From assembly GCA_017475525.1 (NCBI GenBank), contig JAFVFH010000071.1:1-36072 (forward strand): a stretch of DNA of 36,072 bases. Direction: 5' to 3'. Made by a program: the position numbers and the translations under genes. Positions 26,301 through 32,389 of the stretch are shown one piece after another (positions within the stretch are counted from its first letter, which is position 1; the number at the start of each line of letters is the position of its first letter). The notes under the pieces were generated by a model. The model did no database searches, was not told the origin of the DNA, and saw nothing but the letters and a program-made list of their open reading frames with translations. Source of the stretch: Alphaproteobacteria bacterium (GTDB lineage Bacteria; Pseudomonadota; Alphaproteobacteria; RF32; CAG-239).

Positions 26301-26412
26301 CACGATTGTGGACGGATTTTTCAAACGTTTGATCTTCCTCCCAAAATTTGAGGACTTCTTTTTCAAGTTTCACAAAGTCAGGCTTTGCGCTGATATCAGC
26401 ATAATGTTTCAT
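23326..26412 (-). CDS. ileS: Isoleucyl-tRNA synthetase
   Basis: A 1028-residue class I synthetase that charges tRNA-Ile. The HIGH motif is HYGH at residues 57-60 (GPPFANGTPHYGH) and the KMSKS motif is KLSKR near 600. The CP1 editing domain carries TTTPWTLPSN. The C-terminal part is long (DALR-like anticodon-binding region followed by a 200-residue extension). The length above 1000 residues fits the eukaryote-like IleS2 type rather than the ~940-residue bacterial type with a C-terminal zinc finger; the type often found with mupirocin resistance. The type assignment is inferred from length and motifs. Confidence 0.95.
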   Translation of the reverse strand: MKHYADISAKPDFVKLEKEVLKFWEEDQTFEKSVHNRDGAAEFVFYDGPPFANGTPHYGHIMVSYVKDVVARFQTMMGKKVERRLGWDCHGLPAEMSAEKQLGVSGRKQIEQYGVEKFNDFCRADVLKYSSIWVDMFKRIGRWVDFSHDYKTMDLSFMESVIHNFKSLYDKGLIYEDFRVLPYSWAAETPLSNFEVNQGYQDKTDNAITVMFTLENEMKILVWTTTPWTLPSNLMLAVGRDIDYAIMEEDGQKYILAEARLGAYKKQLENAVKVGSIKGSDLIGLSYEPMFKYFEGLKAKGAFKVLSGDFVSTEDGTGIVHIAPGFGQDDFDACRAYDENFPIVCPVDEAGKFTSEVPDYEGKQVFETNEPIMAWLKENRLLVKKEQYTHSYPFCWRTDTPLIYKAMSSWFVKVTDFRDEMVQNNQQINWIPEHIKDGRFGKWLEGARDWSISRNRFWGTPIPVWKSDNPKFPRIDVFGSIAEIKEKTGIEVKNLHKPYIDEVVYKNPDDPSGKTMMRRVSDVFDCWFESGSMPYAQVHYPFDNKAWFENHFPADFIVEAMDQTRGWFYTLTVLSTALMGKPAFKNCICTGLLMAEGGQKLSKRLKNYPDPFEVIENIGSEALRWFLVSSPVLKGGNLAVDKEGKEIAKATRATLIPLWNAFYFFVLYANAEEYEAKEISSSLQAIDNYILSKLKVLRNKVEHGLSTYDVSEATTEATTFMEVLNNWYIRRTRDRFWEGDREAFDTLYTVLLNLSKILAPLMPFMSEYIYKNLTKGESVHLTDFPKLDDIKVDEKLVSDMDFVQELCSAGKFIREEKNLRGRLPLASLTLIGADLTPAYQEIVKDELNVKQIKFDTNLSAYADKKLYLYTPLLGKTLGKDMGKVMAAYKQNEWSLNADGTLNIADLTLTKDLFEVRLDMKDGVVGQSFASNKAVVTLDTNLTPELKRECMARDFVRLVQTLRKEKDFNISDRIALCWHTDSAELSKALEENKSYIKEQVLAVQTSDVCPSGTTDTIEGQNITFDAIVA

Positions 26413-26481
26413 GATTTTAACCTATTAAAAATATTAAATTATTAGTTTAAGATATATGATTTAAGATTTTGAATTTTATAT

Positions 26482-26548
26482 AAAAAGATGCATCCCCTTA
26501 GGGGATAATAATGGAAGGTATGTAAGCGTTAAAATAAAGCATCTTTTT
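26482..26548. promoter_or_regulatory. Two-level inverted repeat upstream of ileS
   Basis: AAAAAGATGC (26482-26491) pairs with GCATCTTTTT (26539-26548), and ATCCCC (26492-26497) pairs with GGGGAT (26501-26506) inside. On the minus strand the outer arm ends in a T run about 70 bases before ileS, so it could be a terminator-like leader for ileS or the 3' end of something transcribed from either side. Function unknown. Confidence 0.45.
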
Positions 26549-26613
26549 CTTTTGAATGAAATTAAACTTTGAGCAACATACAACAAGTTTTAGCTATCGT
26601 CAATAAAAAATTG

Positions 26614-26642
26614 TTGCAAAGACAAGAAAACTTTGGCATAAT
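26614..26642 (+). promoter_or_regulatory. Promoter of leader D
   Basis: TTGCAA (26614-26619), 17 bases, CATAAT (26637-26642), with TGG immediately before the -10. Confidence 0.65.
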
Positions 26643-26650
26643 AAAAACAT

Positions 26651-26812
26651 GATGATATTCATCTCGGCGTTCACAAAACGTCTGCAATCATATCGCTCCT
26701 CTAAGGGGAGTTTTCGAGATAAGCACATTTTTTTGTGGCGAATAAGAATGACTGAATGATTGCAGTTTTTGTGGCTCCCCGTTTTGAATATGATTTCAAA
26801 ACGGAATTTTTT
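26651..26812 (+). promoter_or_regulatory. Structured RNA leader D (type 1) upstream of pilin-like protein
   Basis: P0 GATGA (26651-26655)/TCATC (26659-26663); P1 CACAAAA (26672-26678)/TTTTGTG (26767-26773); P2 TGCAATCAT (26683-26691)/ATGATTGCA (26756-26764); P3 CTCCTC (26696-26701)/GGGGAG (26705-26710). The core CGAGATAAG, TGTG, CGAATAAG and the CTG...CAG flanks of P2 are conserved. GGGGAG (26705-26710) also matches CTCCCC (26775-26780) at the terminator foot. Confidence 0.85.
26779..26812 (+). terminator. Intrinsic terminator closing leader D
   Basis: CCGTTTTGAA (26779-26788) pairs perfectly with TTCAAAACGG (26795-26804), followed by AA and six T. Confidence 0.9.
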
Positions 26813-26836
26813 ATTAACAATATTCGGAGATGCATG

Positions 26837-27463
26837 ATGAAAATAAAACAAACCGGTCGTTCAATGGTTGAGATGTTAGGCGTTTTGGCTGTGATTGGTG
26901 TTTTATCTGCCGGCGCATTAGCAGGATACTCAAAAGCAATGCTACAATATAAATTAAATATCCAATCAGAACAAATCAACACAATTATGGATGGCATTTT
27001 ATTGTATGCAAACAAAATCAGCGAAGAAAAAGGAAGTTATTTAAGCGGTCAATCGCTGGTTCCTTTTTTGAAAGCAATCAATGCAGTGGATGAAAAAATG
27101 TATATTAAAGGGGATAGTTACAATTTGAGAGATATTTTTGAACATAATATTGCTATTGTCGTATATAAGGCTTACTATGGTGTTTATGTCGAGTTTAAGG
27201 TATATTTACGAGCAACGGATATCAAGCCCTGCATCAATTTATATCAAATTGCTAGCCTTAGAAATGCAGATTTATGGCGTGTTAAAATACAGCAATATAA
27301 TACAGGGACAAGCAGTACTGAAAGCGGAAGCGTTCTGAGTGATTTACATTGTTATAATGGTGCCAAATGCTTTAAGAATTTAACTTTGAGCGATATTGAA
27401 GGTTATTGCGAAGACGGACTTAAAGCTGAAGTAAATATGTTTTATTTCCAATATGAACTATAA
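26837..27463 (+). CDS. Type IV prepilin-like protein D
   Basis: A 208-residue protein with a prepilin-type N-terminus: a short basic leader MKIKQTG, then RSMVEMLGVLAVIGVLSAGA. If cleaved after the Gly, Glu falls at position 5, as in type IV pilins and type II secretion pseudopilins. The C-terminal domain is not recognisable; it has cysteines (IKPCIN, DLHCYNGAKCF, GYCEDG) that could form disulphides. It lacks the KRIYT tail. ATG 26837 is preferred to 26834, since CGGAGA (26825-26830) then has six-base spacing; the frame open to 26756 runs back into leader D and is not credible. Expression is probably controlled by leader D. Confidence 0.85.
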   Translation: MKIKQTGRSMVEMLGVLAVIGVLSAGALAGYSKAMLQYKLNIQSEQINTIMDGILLYANKISEEKGSYLSGQSLVPFLKAINAVDEKMYIKGDSYNLRDIFEHNIAIVVYKAYYGVYVEFKVYLRATDIKPCINLYQIASLRNADLWRVKIQQYNTGTSSTESGSVLSDLHCYNGAKCFKNLTLSDIEGYCEDGLKAEVNMFYFQYEL

Positions 27464-27464
27464 A

Positions 27465-27486
27465 AACTCGGGTTTTATCCCGAGTT
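27465..27486. terminator. Bidirectional intrinsic terminator between gene D and dpsL
   Basis: AACTCGGG (27465-27472) pairs with CCCGAGTT (27479-27486). T-rich sequence follows on both strands, serving the pilin-like gene and the convergent ferritin gene. Confidence 0.75.
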
Positions 27487-27518
27487 GCTTTAGAAAAGAA
27501 AATTCAAATGAAAATGAA

Positions 27519-28034
27519 TCAGTTTGATTCGTTTTTGGTGTAATAATTTTTGGCGGTTGACATATCTTTTAAGAAATCTTCCATTTCCTGTTCGTGGTCG
27601 ATTTCTTCTTTTAAGATATGTTCGGATATACGATATGTTTCATAGTCTTTGCCGAAGGTTAAATCGCAAATACCTTGATAGCGCCCGACAGCGCAACGCT
27701 CGGCATCCAGATTTTGTTTGACGAGTGAAAATGTGTCTTCATTCAAAGGAGCTTCATATTTACATTTGGCAAGTTTTGAAAAATCGTCAGGATTCAAAAC
27801 AGGTGTCCCGCCAAGCTCAATAATACGATCGGCAAGCATGGAAGCGTGTGCATATTCTTCTTTGGCATGTTCTTCAAATTCTTCAACAATTGAGGGACGC
27901 AGAATACCGGTTGCAAGCTTTGCCCCTAAAAAATACTGATAATATGCGAGCCATTCTTCCGCATAAGCTTCATTTAAGATTTTAATCAATTCATTGACAT
28001 CTGTTTTTGAGATGCGTCGTGCCATATCGCCCAT
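27519..28034 (-). CDS. DpsL-type ferritin (Dps-like/bacterioferritin-like)
   Basis: A 171-residue four-helix ferritin-like protein. Diiron ligands are visible in EEWLAYYQYFLGAKL, EEFEEHAKEEYAHA, NLDAERCAVGRYQ and KEEIDHEQEMEDF. The paired cysteines in LAKCKYEAP and AERCAVGRY are the mark of the thioferritin/DpsL subgroup known from anaerobes such as Bacteroides and from archaea. Family members oxidise and store iron while consuming peroxide. ATG 28034, with AAGGA eight bases upstream, is used; the frame stays open to 28286, but that would overlap gene F. Monocistronic. Confidence 0.88.
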   Translation of the reverse strand: MGDMARRISKTDVNELIKILNEAYAEEWLAYYQYFLGAKLATGILRPSIVEEFEEHAKEEYAHASMLADRIIELGGTPVLNPDDFSKLAKCKYEAPLNEDTFSLVKQNLDAERCAVGRYQGICDLTFGKDYETYRISEHILKEEIDHEQEMEDFLKDMSTAKNYYTKNESN

Positions 28035-28119
28035 TTTATTTTTCCTTTCATTTTTGTTGTTTTGAAAGCAAAATATGGTTTGATTTTCAAATTTCAAGAG
28101 CACAAAAAAATAAAAAAAA

Positions 28120-29034
28120 CTAACGATATCTGATTCTAAAGCTGTTTCCCTCCTTTTTTGAAATCGCTTCCGCTTCTTCAATGGTGAAAATGCGCTTGCC
28201 TTTATAGGTTTTAAGCTTCCCATTGCGATAAACCGCGGCTGCCCCGTCGGCACCATATTGATACGTGTCAACGCTTCCGTCTGCATTGTTGATGTTTAAT
28301 ACTGCTTTTTCTTTAATGGGGTAATATACGCCTTTTTCCCAAAATTTGGCCTGATTGAAATATTCTTCGCACTTTGCCCTGACGGCATCCGAACAATAAA
28401 TATTATCCACATCACTCAATGCTCTCAGTTCCAAGCCATAAAAATATTCGACTCCCTGCCTATCATCATAATTGTTGCCATCAACTGTAAAAATACTATC
28501 ATTTAAAACGACACTGTTAATGCCGGACAAATTAAAAGCATTTGCACTAAAAACTTTGACAGATTGAGGAATATTAATTTCTGTTAAATTCGGCAGATCG
28601 TTAAATGCACCTGCTCCGATGAATTCCAATTGCGAATTTTCGGCAAAAGTGACACTTTTTAAAGTACTCATACTTTGCACAGCGCCTTGCCCGATTCTCT
28701 CAACCGATGTCGGTATATTGATGCCACTTAAGTTTGTTTGAAAAAAAGCATAATCACCAATGGATTTAATTCCTTCTTCAATTTCAACACTTGTAACATT
28801 ATTTCCCCACGGGTGCTCAATATGATTTTTTATTTGTCCCCACGATGGTGAATAATCCGCCATATTTCCATCGCCGGTGATGGTCAGTTTTGTGCCGTCA
28901 AGGCGCGCTGTGCAATTATCCGCATCCGTTTTGCCGCAATCCCAACAGTTGTTGTTTAAATCATCACCGCAAGTATTAGCGGCATTGGCATTAAAACATA
29001 AAATCAAACTGAAAGCTAAAATCCATTTTTTCAT
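28120..29034 (-). CDS. BspA-like leucine-rich-repeat surface protein F with KRIYT-type tail
   Basis: A 304-residue exported protein. The signal peptide is MKKWILAFSLILCFNANA. The N-module NNCWDCGKTDADNCTARLDG then LTITGDGNMADY is nearly the same as in protein G. About five BspA-type repeats follow (EEGIKSIGDYAF, IPTSVERIGQGAV, IPQSVKVFSANAF). The C-terminus is a divergent form of the tail: KRIFTIEEA...ISKKEGNSFRIRYR, preceded by NADGSVDTYQYGADG. ATG 29034 has GGAG six bases upstream; the frame open to 29103 runs into the leader. Controlled by leader F. A surface-binding role is inferred from the repeat type. Confidence 0.9.
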   Translation of the reverse strand: MKKWILAFSLILCFNANAANTCGDDLNNNCWDCGKTDADNCTARLDGTKLTITGDGNMADYSPSWGQIKNHIEHPWGNNVTSVEIEEGIKSIGDYAFFQTNLSGINIPTSVERIGQGAVQSMSTLKSVTFAENSQLEFIGAGAFNDLPNLTEINIPQSVKVFSANAFNLSGINSVVLNDSIFTVDGNNYDDRQGVEYFYGLELRALSDVDNIYCSDAVRAKCEEYFNQAKFWEKGVYYPIKEKAVLNINNADGSVDTYQYGADGAAAVYRNGKLKTYKGKRIFTIEEAEAISKKEGNSFRIRYR

Positions 29035-29064
29035 TGTTTTCTCCATTTCTGTTGTTGTTATTAC

Positions 29065-29087
29065 AAAAAATCCGCTCTCACGAGCGG
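29065..29087 (-). terminator. Intrinsic terminator closing leader F
   Basis: On the minus strand CCGCTC pairs with GAGCGG around four bases, followed by A and six T, about 30 bases before the gene F start. Confidence 0.85.
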
Positions 29088-29303
29088 CAGGGGAGTTGAA
29101 CAATCATGTTGAGAGAAATGACTCCGATAGCCTTTAGGAAAAACCCTGTACATACGCCACCGGCTCCCCACCTATGCGGGGAATTTAAATACCAAAAAAG
29201 GCACCCAAAACGGATACCATTTCAGGTATCTCTCAACATAGAGCCGTTCAAAGCCCCGAACCTCTCGGTTCTTAAATAGAGAAAGACAAAACTATCTCTA
29301 TCA
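29065..29303 (-). promoter_or_regulatory. Structured RNA leader F (type 2) upstream of surface protein F
   Basis: Plus-strand coordinates: P1 TTGAAC (29096-29101)/GTTCAA (29246-29251); P2 TGTTGAGAGA (29107-29116)/TCTCTCAACA (29229-29238); P3 TCCCC (29165-29169)/GGGGA (29178-29182); extra hairpins at 29258-29271 and 29277-29300. The P3 strand CTCCCC (29164-29169) also complements GGGGAG (29090-29095) near the terminator. The core matches leader A: ATGT.CA, TTTTT, AAAG, then GAGTCATTTC, and the stem CGGTGGC/GCTATCG covaries with TGATGGT/ACCATTA of leader A. On the minus strand TTGACA (29335-29340) with a weak TACGCT 17 bases on may be the promoter. Confidence 0.75.
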
Positions 29304-29431
29304 TGTATTTAAGCGTATCATATTAAAAACGGATTGTCAATAATTTGGTACATTTTTCTTGAGTTAAATGATGTTCAAAAAAATTTACTTCAATTTAAGG
29401 TTTAAGGATTTTATTAAAAAAATACTTAGAA

Positions 29432-29470
29432 GATCCCTTGACGATTGCTTCAAAGCAATCGAGGGATGAC
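29432..29470. repeat. REP-like palindrome before rpe
   Basis: ATCCCT (29433-29438) pairs with AGGGAT (29462-29467), and the inner GATTGCTT (29443-29450) pairs with AAGCAATC (29453-29460). The right end is GAGGGATGAC. Same plan as the unit at 217-258. Confidence 0.65.
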
Positions 29471-29493
29471 ATTAAGTGTATGAGGTATGAAAC

Positions 29494-30129
29494 ATGGTTC
29501 TGATTGCACCAAGCATATTATCGGCTGATTTTGCAAGGCTCAAAGATGAGGTTGCCATGCTTGAAAAAGCAGGGGCGGATATGATTCACCTTGATGTGAT
29601 GGACGGGCATTTTGTGCCGAATTTGACTTTTGGTGCGCCGATTGTCAAATCATTGCGCGGATATACAAAATTGCCTTTTGATGTGCATTTAATGGTTTCA
29701 AATCCGATGATGTTGATTGAAGACTTTGTTTCAGCCGGTGCAAATATCATCACAATTCATGCCGAAAGTGTCACGCATTTGGACGGCGCTTTAGCGCAAA
29801 TCAAAAGCTTTGGGGTAAAGACAGGTGTTGCATTAAACCCCGCAACAGATGAAGAAACAATCAAATATGTTTTGGAGAAAATTGACCTTGTTTTGGTGAT
29901 GAGCGTTAATCCGGGGTTCGGCGGACAAAACTTTATCAGCTCAACACTCGAGAAAATCGAACGTGTCAAAAAAATGATAAAAGGCCGAGATATCATACTT
30001 GAGGTTGACGGCGGTATCAATGCCTTAACGGCACCGCAATGTGTGGCGGCAGGGGCAGATGTTTTGGTTGCCGGAACGGCTGTTTTCAAAGGCGGCGATT
30101 ATCAAAAAAACATTGAGGCTTTAAGATAA
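29494..30129 (+). CDS. rpe: Ribulose-phosphate 3-epimerase
   Basis: A 211-residue TIM-barrel enzyme that interconverts ribulose 5-phosphate and xylulose 5-phosphate in the pentose phosphate pathway. Signatures are APSILSADFARL, MIHLDVMDGHFVPNLTFG (metal-binding His and Asp), VNPGFGGQ and the C-terminal EVDGGI phosphate-binding loop. GAGG (29482-29485) precedes the ATG. It lies ten bases before the phoB-like gene, so the two are likely co-transcribed. Confidence 0.96.
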   Translation: MVLIAPSILSADFARLKDEVAMLEKAGADMIHLDVMDGHFVPNLTFGAPIVKSLRGYTKLPFDVHLMVSNPMMLIEDFVSAGANIITIHAESVTHLDGALAQIKSFGVKTGVALNPATDEETIKYVLEKIDLVLVMSVNPGFGGQNFISSTLEKIERVKKMIKGRDIILEVDGGINALTAPQCVAAGADVLVAGTAVFKGGDYQKNIEALR

Positions 30130-30139
30130 GGAGGCAAAA

Positions 30140-30835
30140 ATGGCAACAGTTTTGGTGGTTGAAGATGAAAACGCATTAGCACTATTGCTCAAATACAACC
30201 TTGAAAAAGAGGGCTATGATGTGTTGATTGAAGATAGAGGTGACAAAGTTTTAGGCGTGGTTGAGCAAAATGCGCCCTCGCTCATATTGCTTGACTGGAT
30301 GTTGCCGAAAATGTCAGGTGTTGACATTTGCAAACTCATACGCTCAAAGCCTGATTTGAAAAATATCCCGATTATTATGCTTACCGCTAAAGGTCAGGAA
30401 GAAGACAAGGTCAAAGGCTTAAACGCCGGTGCGGATGACTATGTAACCAAACCGTTTTCGGTGCCCGAATTGATGGCGCGTGTGCGCACCAATATGCGAA
30501 GAGCCCCCGAAATTATGACAGTTAAAGAATTAAGTTATGAAGATATTAGAATCGATTTGGTTCAAAAAAAGGTTTTCAGAAATGGTAATTTTGTTCATTT
30601 AGGTCCGACGGAGTTTAGGCTTTTGAAGATTTTAGTTGAAAACCCGACGCAGGTTTTTTCGCGTGAATATTTGCTTAAAACCGTTTGGGGAAACAATATC
30701 TATGTCGAGTCGCGCACAATTGATGTGCATATCAGGCGGCTTCGCAAAGCCTTAAACGAATTTGGACCGGACTACATCAGGACTGTTCGGGCAACAGGTT
30801 ATTCTATTGATAAAAATGATGTGGTCGGAGAATAA
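30140..30835 (+). CDS. phoB: PhoB-like OmpR-family response regulator
   Basis: A 231-residue DNA-binding response regulator. The receiver domain has the acidic pair E8/D9, phospho-acceptor D52 (ILLDWMLP), MLTAKG and the Lys of YVTKPF. The OmpR-type winged helix includes LGPTEFRLLKIL, RTIDVHIRRLRK and VRATGYSID. The sequence DWMLP...SG and LTAKGQEEDKVKGL is closest to PhoB (phosphate-starvation control). A strong AAGGAGG site precedes the ATG. No phoR kinase or phoU/pst gene is adjacent, so the identity as PhoB is probable, not certain. Confidence 0.82.
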   Translation: MATVLVVEDENALALLLKYNLEKEGYDVLIEDRGDKVLGVVEQNAPSLILLDWMLPKMSGVDICKLIRSKPDLKNIPIIMLTAKGQEEDKVKGLNAGADDYVTKPFSVPELMARVRTNMRRAPEIMTVKELSYEDIRIDLVQKKVFRNGNFVHLGPTEFRLLKILVENPTQVFSREYLLKTVWGNNIYVESRTIDVHIRRLRKALNEFGPDYIRTVRATGYSIDKNDVVGE

Positions 30836-30869
30836 TGAAAAGCTGGTTAAAGTGATTTCAGAAAAAAAA

Positions 30870-30898
30870 TTGACAAAAGAAAGAAAATCCATTAAACT
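30870..30898 (+). promoter_or_regulatory. Candidate promoter before the 78-residue gene
   Basis: TTGACA (30870-30875), 17 bases, TAAACT (30893-30898), followed by GGAG and an ATG 22 bases later. A short 5' leader would result. Confidence 0.6.
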
Positions 30899-30919
30899 CT
30901 ATAAAAACGGAGAAAATTG

Positions 30920-31156
30920 ATGGATATGAAAAAAGTGATGCAAAATACAATCGGCACGTTTGAGATTACAACTGGCGTCGCATTGAAATTGGCTGAGTTT
31001 GGCTTGACAGCTGTTGATACTGTTTTCTGCGGGGTCTTAAGTCCGTTTGTGAAAGAAAGTGATATGAAAATAGGAAGATCCTTTTTGTCTGGGATAGCAA
31101 AAAAAGGTGGTCAATTTGGTGAAAAGCTCAAAAAAGACGGGAAGGGGAGACTTTAG
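30920..31156 (+). CDS. Small hypothetical protein (78 residues)
   Basis: I do not recognise it. A mildly hydrophobic, amphipathic middle (GVALKLAEFGLTAVDTVFCGVLSPFV) is followed by a basic Gly-rich tail (KKGGQFGEKLKKDGKG). There is no cleavable signal, and it could be a peripheral membrane or phasin-like peptide. Start ATG 30920 with GGAG seven bases upstream; its own promoter lies just before. The next gene starts three bases after its stop, so the two form a small operon. Confidence 0.65.
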   Translation: MDMKKVMQNTIGTFEITTGVALKLAEFGLTAVDTVFCGVLSPFVKESDMKIGRSFLSGIAKKGGQFGEKLKKDGKGRL

Positions 31157-31159
31157 CTT

Positions 31160-31468
31160 ATGCAGCAAGAAGAATTTTATAAGGTGATTATCACCAATGA
31201 AGGTATTTTGGTTTTTATGATCAAATCAAGACCTGATGAACCACAAAAACCATTTGTGCTCTATGATGGCGGTAGGCACGCAACACTTTATAGAACAGAC
31301 AATGAAACAATTGCCTTGGATTATTTAGATGATCGTTTGCCACCGATTTTGAAGCAATCAGACAAGGTTTTGATTTTTGAACTTGATGATGAAATTGAAG
31401 ATTTGCTCCGCGCCTACGAGGCCCCGATTAAACACATCAAACACAATACATTTGTTGAGGATTTGTAA
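31160..31468 (+). CDS. Small hypothetical protein (102 residues)
   Basis: I do not recognise it. It is an acidic, soluble-looking protein with alternating strands and helices (FYKVIITNEGILVFMI, FVLYDGGRHATLYRTDN, QSDKVLIFELDDEIEDLL). It probably forms a compact alpha/beta domain. It follows the 78-residue gene by three bases and ends eight bases from the convergent surface gene G. No function is suggested by motif. Confidence 0.65.
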   Translation: MQQEEFYKVIITNEGILVFMIKSRPDEPQKPFVLYDGGRHATLYRTDNETIALDYLDDRLPPILKQSDKVLIFELDDEIEDLLRAYEAPIKHIKHNTFVEDL

Positions 31469-31475
31469 AAATCTC

Positions 31476-32327
31476 TTATTTGTATCTTAACTTAAATGTG
31501 TTGCCTGACGGCTTGCTCAGTTTTTCTGCTTCTTTAACGGTATAAATGCGCTTTTTGATGTTATTTTGTGTGCCGATATCGGAAAAACGGGCATAAAATT
31601 TACCGTTTGCAAAATATTCATCGCCGTATTTTTCGTAAGTTTGAAGATGAATGTTTTCAATAGGGCATTCAAGAGAAACACCGTTTTCCTTTCCGCAATA
31701 TTCACGGGCTGTCTTAAAATAGTTTTCACATTTTTGATGATTTTTTTCAGAGCAATATATGGTCATACCGCTTTTAAAAGTCATATAATGAAGGCCTGTT
31801 CCGTTGTCATTAAATAAAGAATCGGGCAATACTAGTGTTTGAAGCGAAGATGCTAAAAAATTATTGTAATTAAGCTTAACAATATCTTCCGGAAGTATGA
31901 GGGATTGTAACTTCGGCGTTATTTGAAAACTAGCGCCTGCAATATACACTTGGCCGCCGCTTTCAAACCAAACATTTGTGAGCTCGGGCATATTTTGAAA
32001 AGCACCGTCTTGTAAATAAGAAACAGATTTAGGCACATTAATTTGCTTGATTTGAGTGCCCCGAAAAGCAAGCGTTCCGACGGATGTGATGCCTTCGATT
32101 TCAAGTTCGTTGATATCTGTGCCCCATGGCAATGTCACATTGCCATAACTTGCCATATCGCCTGAGCCGGTAATTGTGAGTTTTGTGCCATCTTTGCGCG
32201 CCGTGCAAAGATCATTTGCCGTTTTGCCGCAATCCCAACAATTTTCTTCGTTTTCAGCGCAGTCATTTGAAGCAAAAGCCGGAAGCGAAAAGAGTAAGGC
32301 GCTTATAATCATTAAAGTGTTTTTCAT
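31476..32327 (-). CDS. BspA-like leucine-rich-repeat surface protein G with KRIYT tail
   Basis: A 283-residue exported protein. The signal peptide is MKNTLMIISALLFSLPAFA. The N-module NCWDCGKTANDLCTARKDG then LTITGSGDMASYG closely matches protein F, so the two are paralogues. A few BspA-type repeats follow (IEGITSVGTLAF, VPKSVSYLQDGAF, LPEDIVKLNYNNF). The tail is KRIYTVKEA...LSKPSGNTFKLRYK. AGGAG lies six bases before ATG 32327; the frame extends to 32384 into the leader terminator and is discounted. Controlled by leader G. Confidence 0.9.
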   Translation of the reverse strand: MKNTLMIISALLFSLPAFASNDCAENEENCWDCGKTANDLCTARKDGTKLTITGSGDMASYGNVTLPWGTDINELEIEGITSVGTLAFRGTQIKQINVPKSVSYLQDGAFQNMPELTNVWFESGGQVYIAGASFQITPKLQSLILPEDIVKLNYNNFLASSLQTLVLPDSLFNDNGTGLHYMTFKSGMTIYCSEKNHQKCENYFKTAREYCGKENGVSLECPIENIHLQTYEKYGDEYFANGKFYARFSDIGTQNNIKKRIYTVKEAEKLSKPSGNTFKLRYK

Positions 32328-32358
32328 GTTTAATCTCCTGTTTTCTATACTTGTTATC

Positions 32359-32389
32359 AAAAAAATCCATCTTGAAAACTTCAAAATGG
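32359..32389 (-). terminator. Intrinsic terminator closing leader G
   Basis: On the minus strand CCATTTTGAA (32380-32389) pairs with TTCAAGATGG (32367-32376) and runs into seven T after one A. Confidence 0.85.

Noticed and set aside
26756-26836. N-terminal extension of the pilin-like protein D
   Set aside because: The extension overlaps stem P2, P1 and the terminator of leader D, and the prepilin signal begins properly at 26837.
28035-28286. 84-residue N-terminal extension of the ferritin
   Set aside because: It would overlap the end of gene F, has no family similarity, and a good ribosome-binding site precedes ATG 28034.
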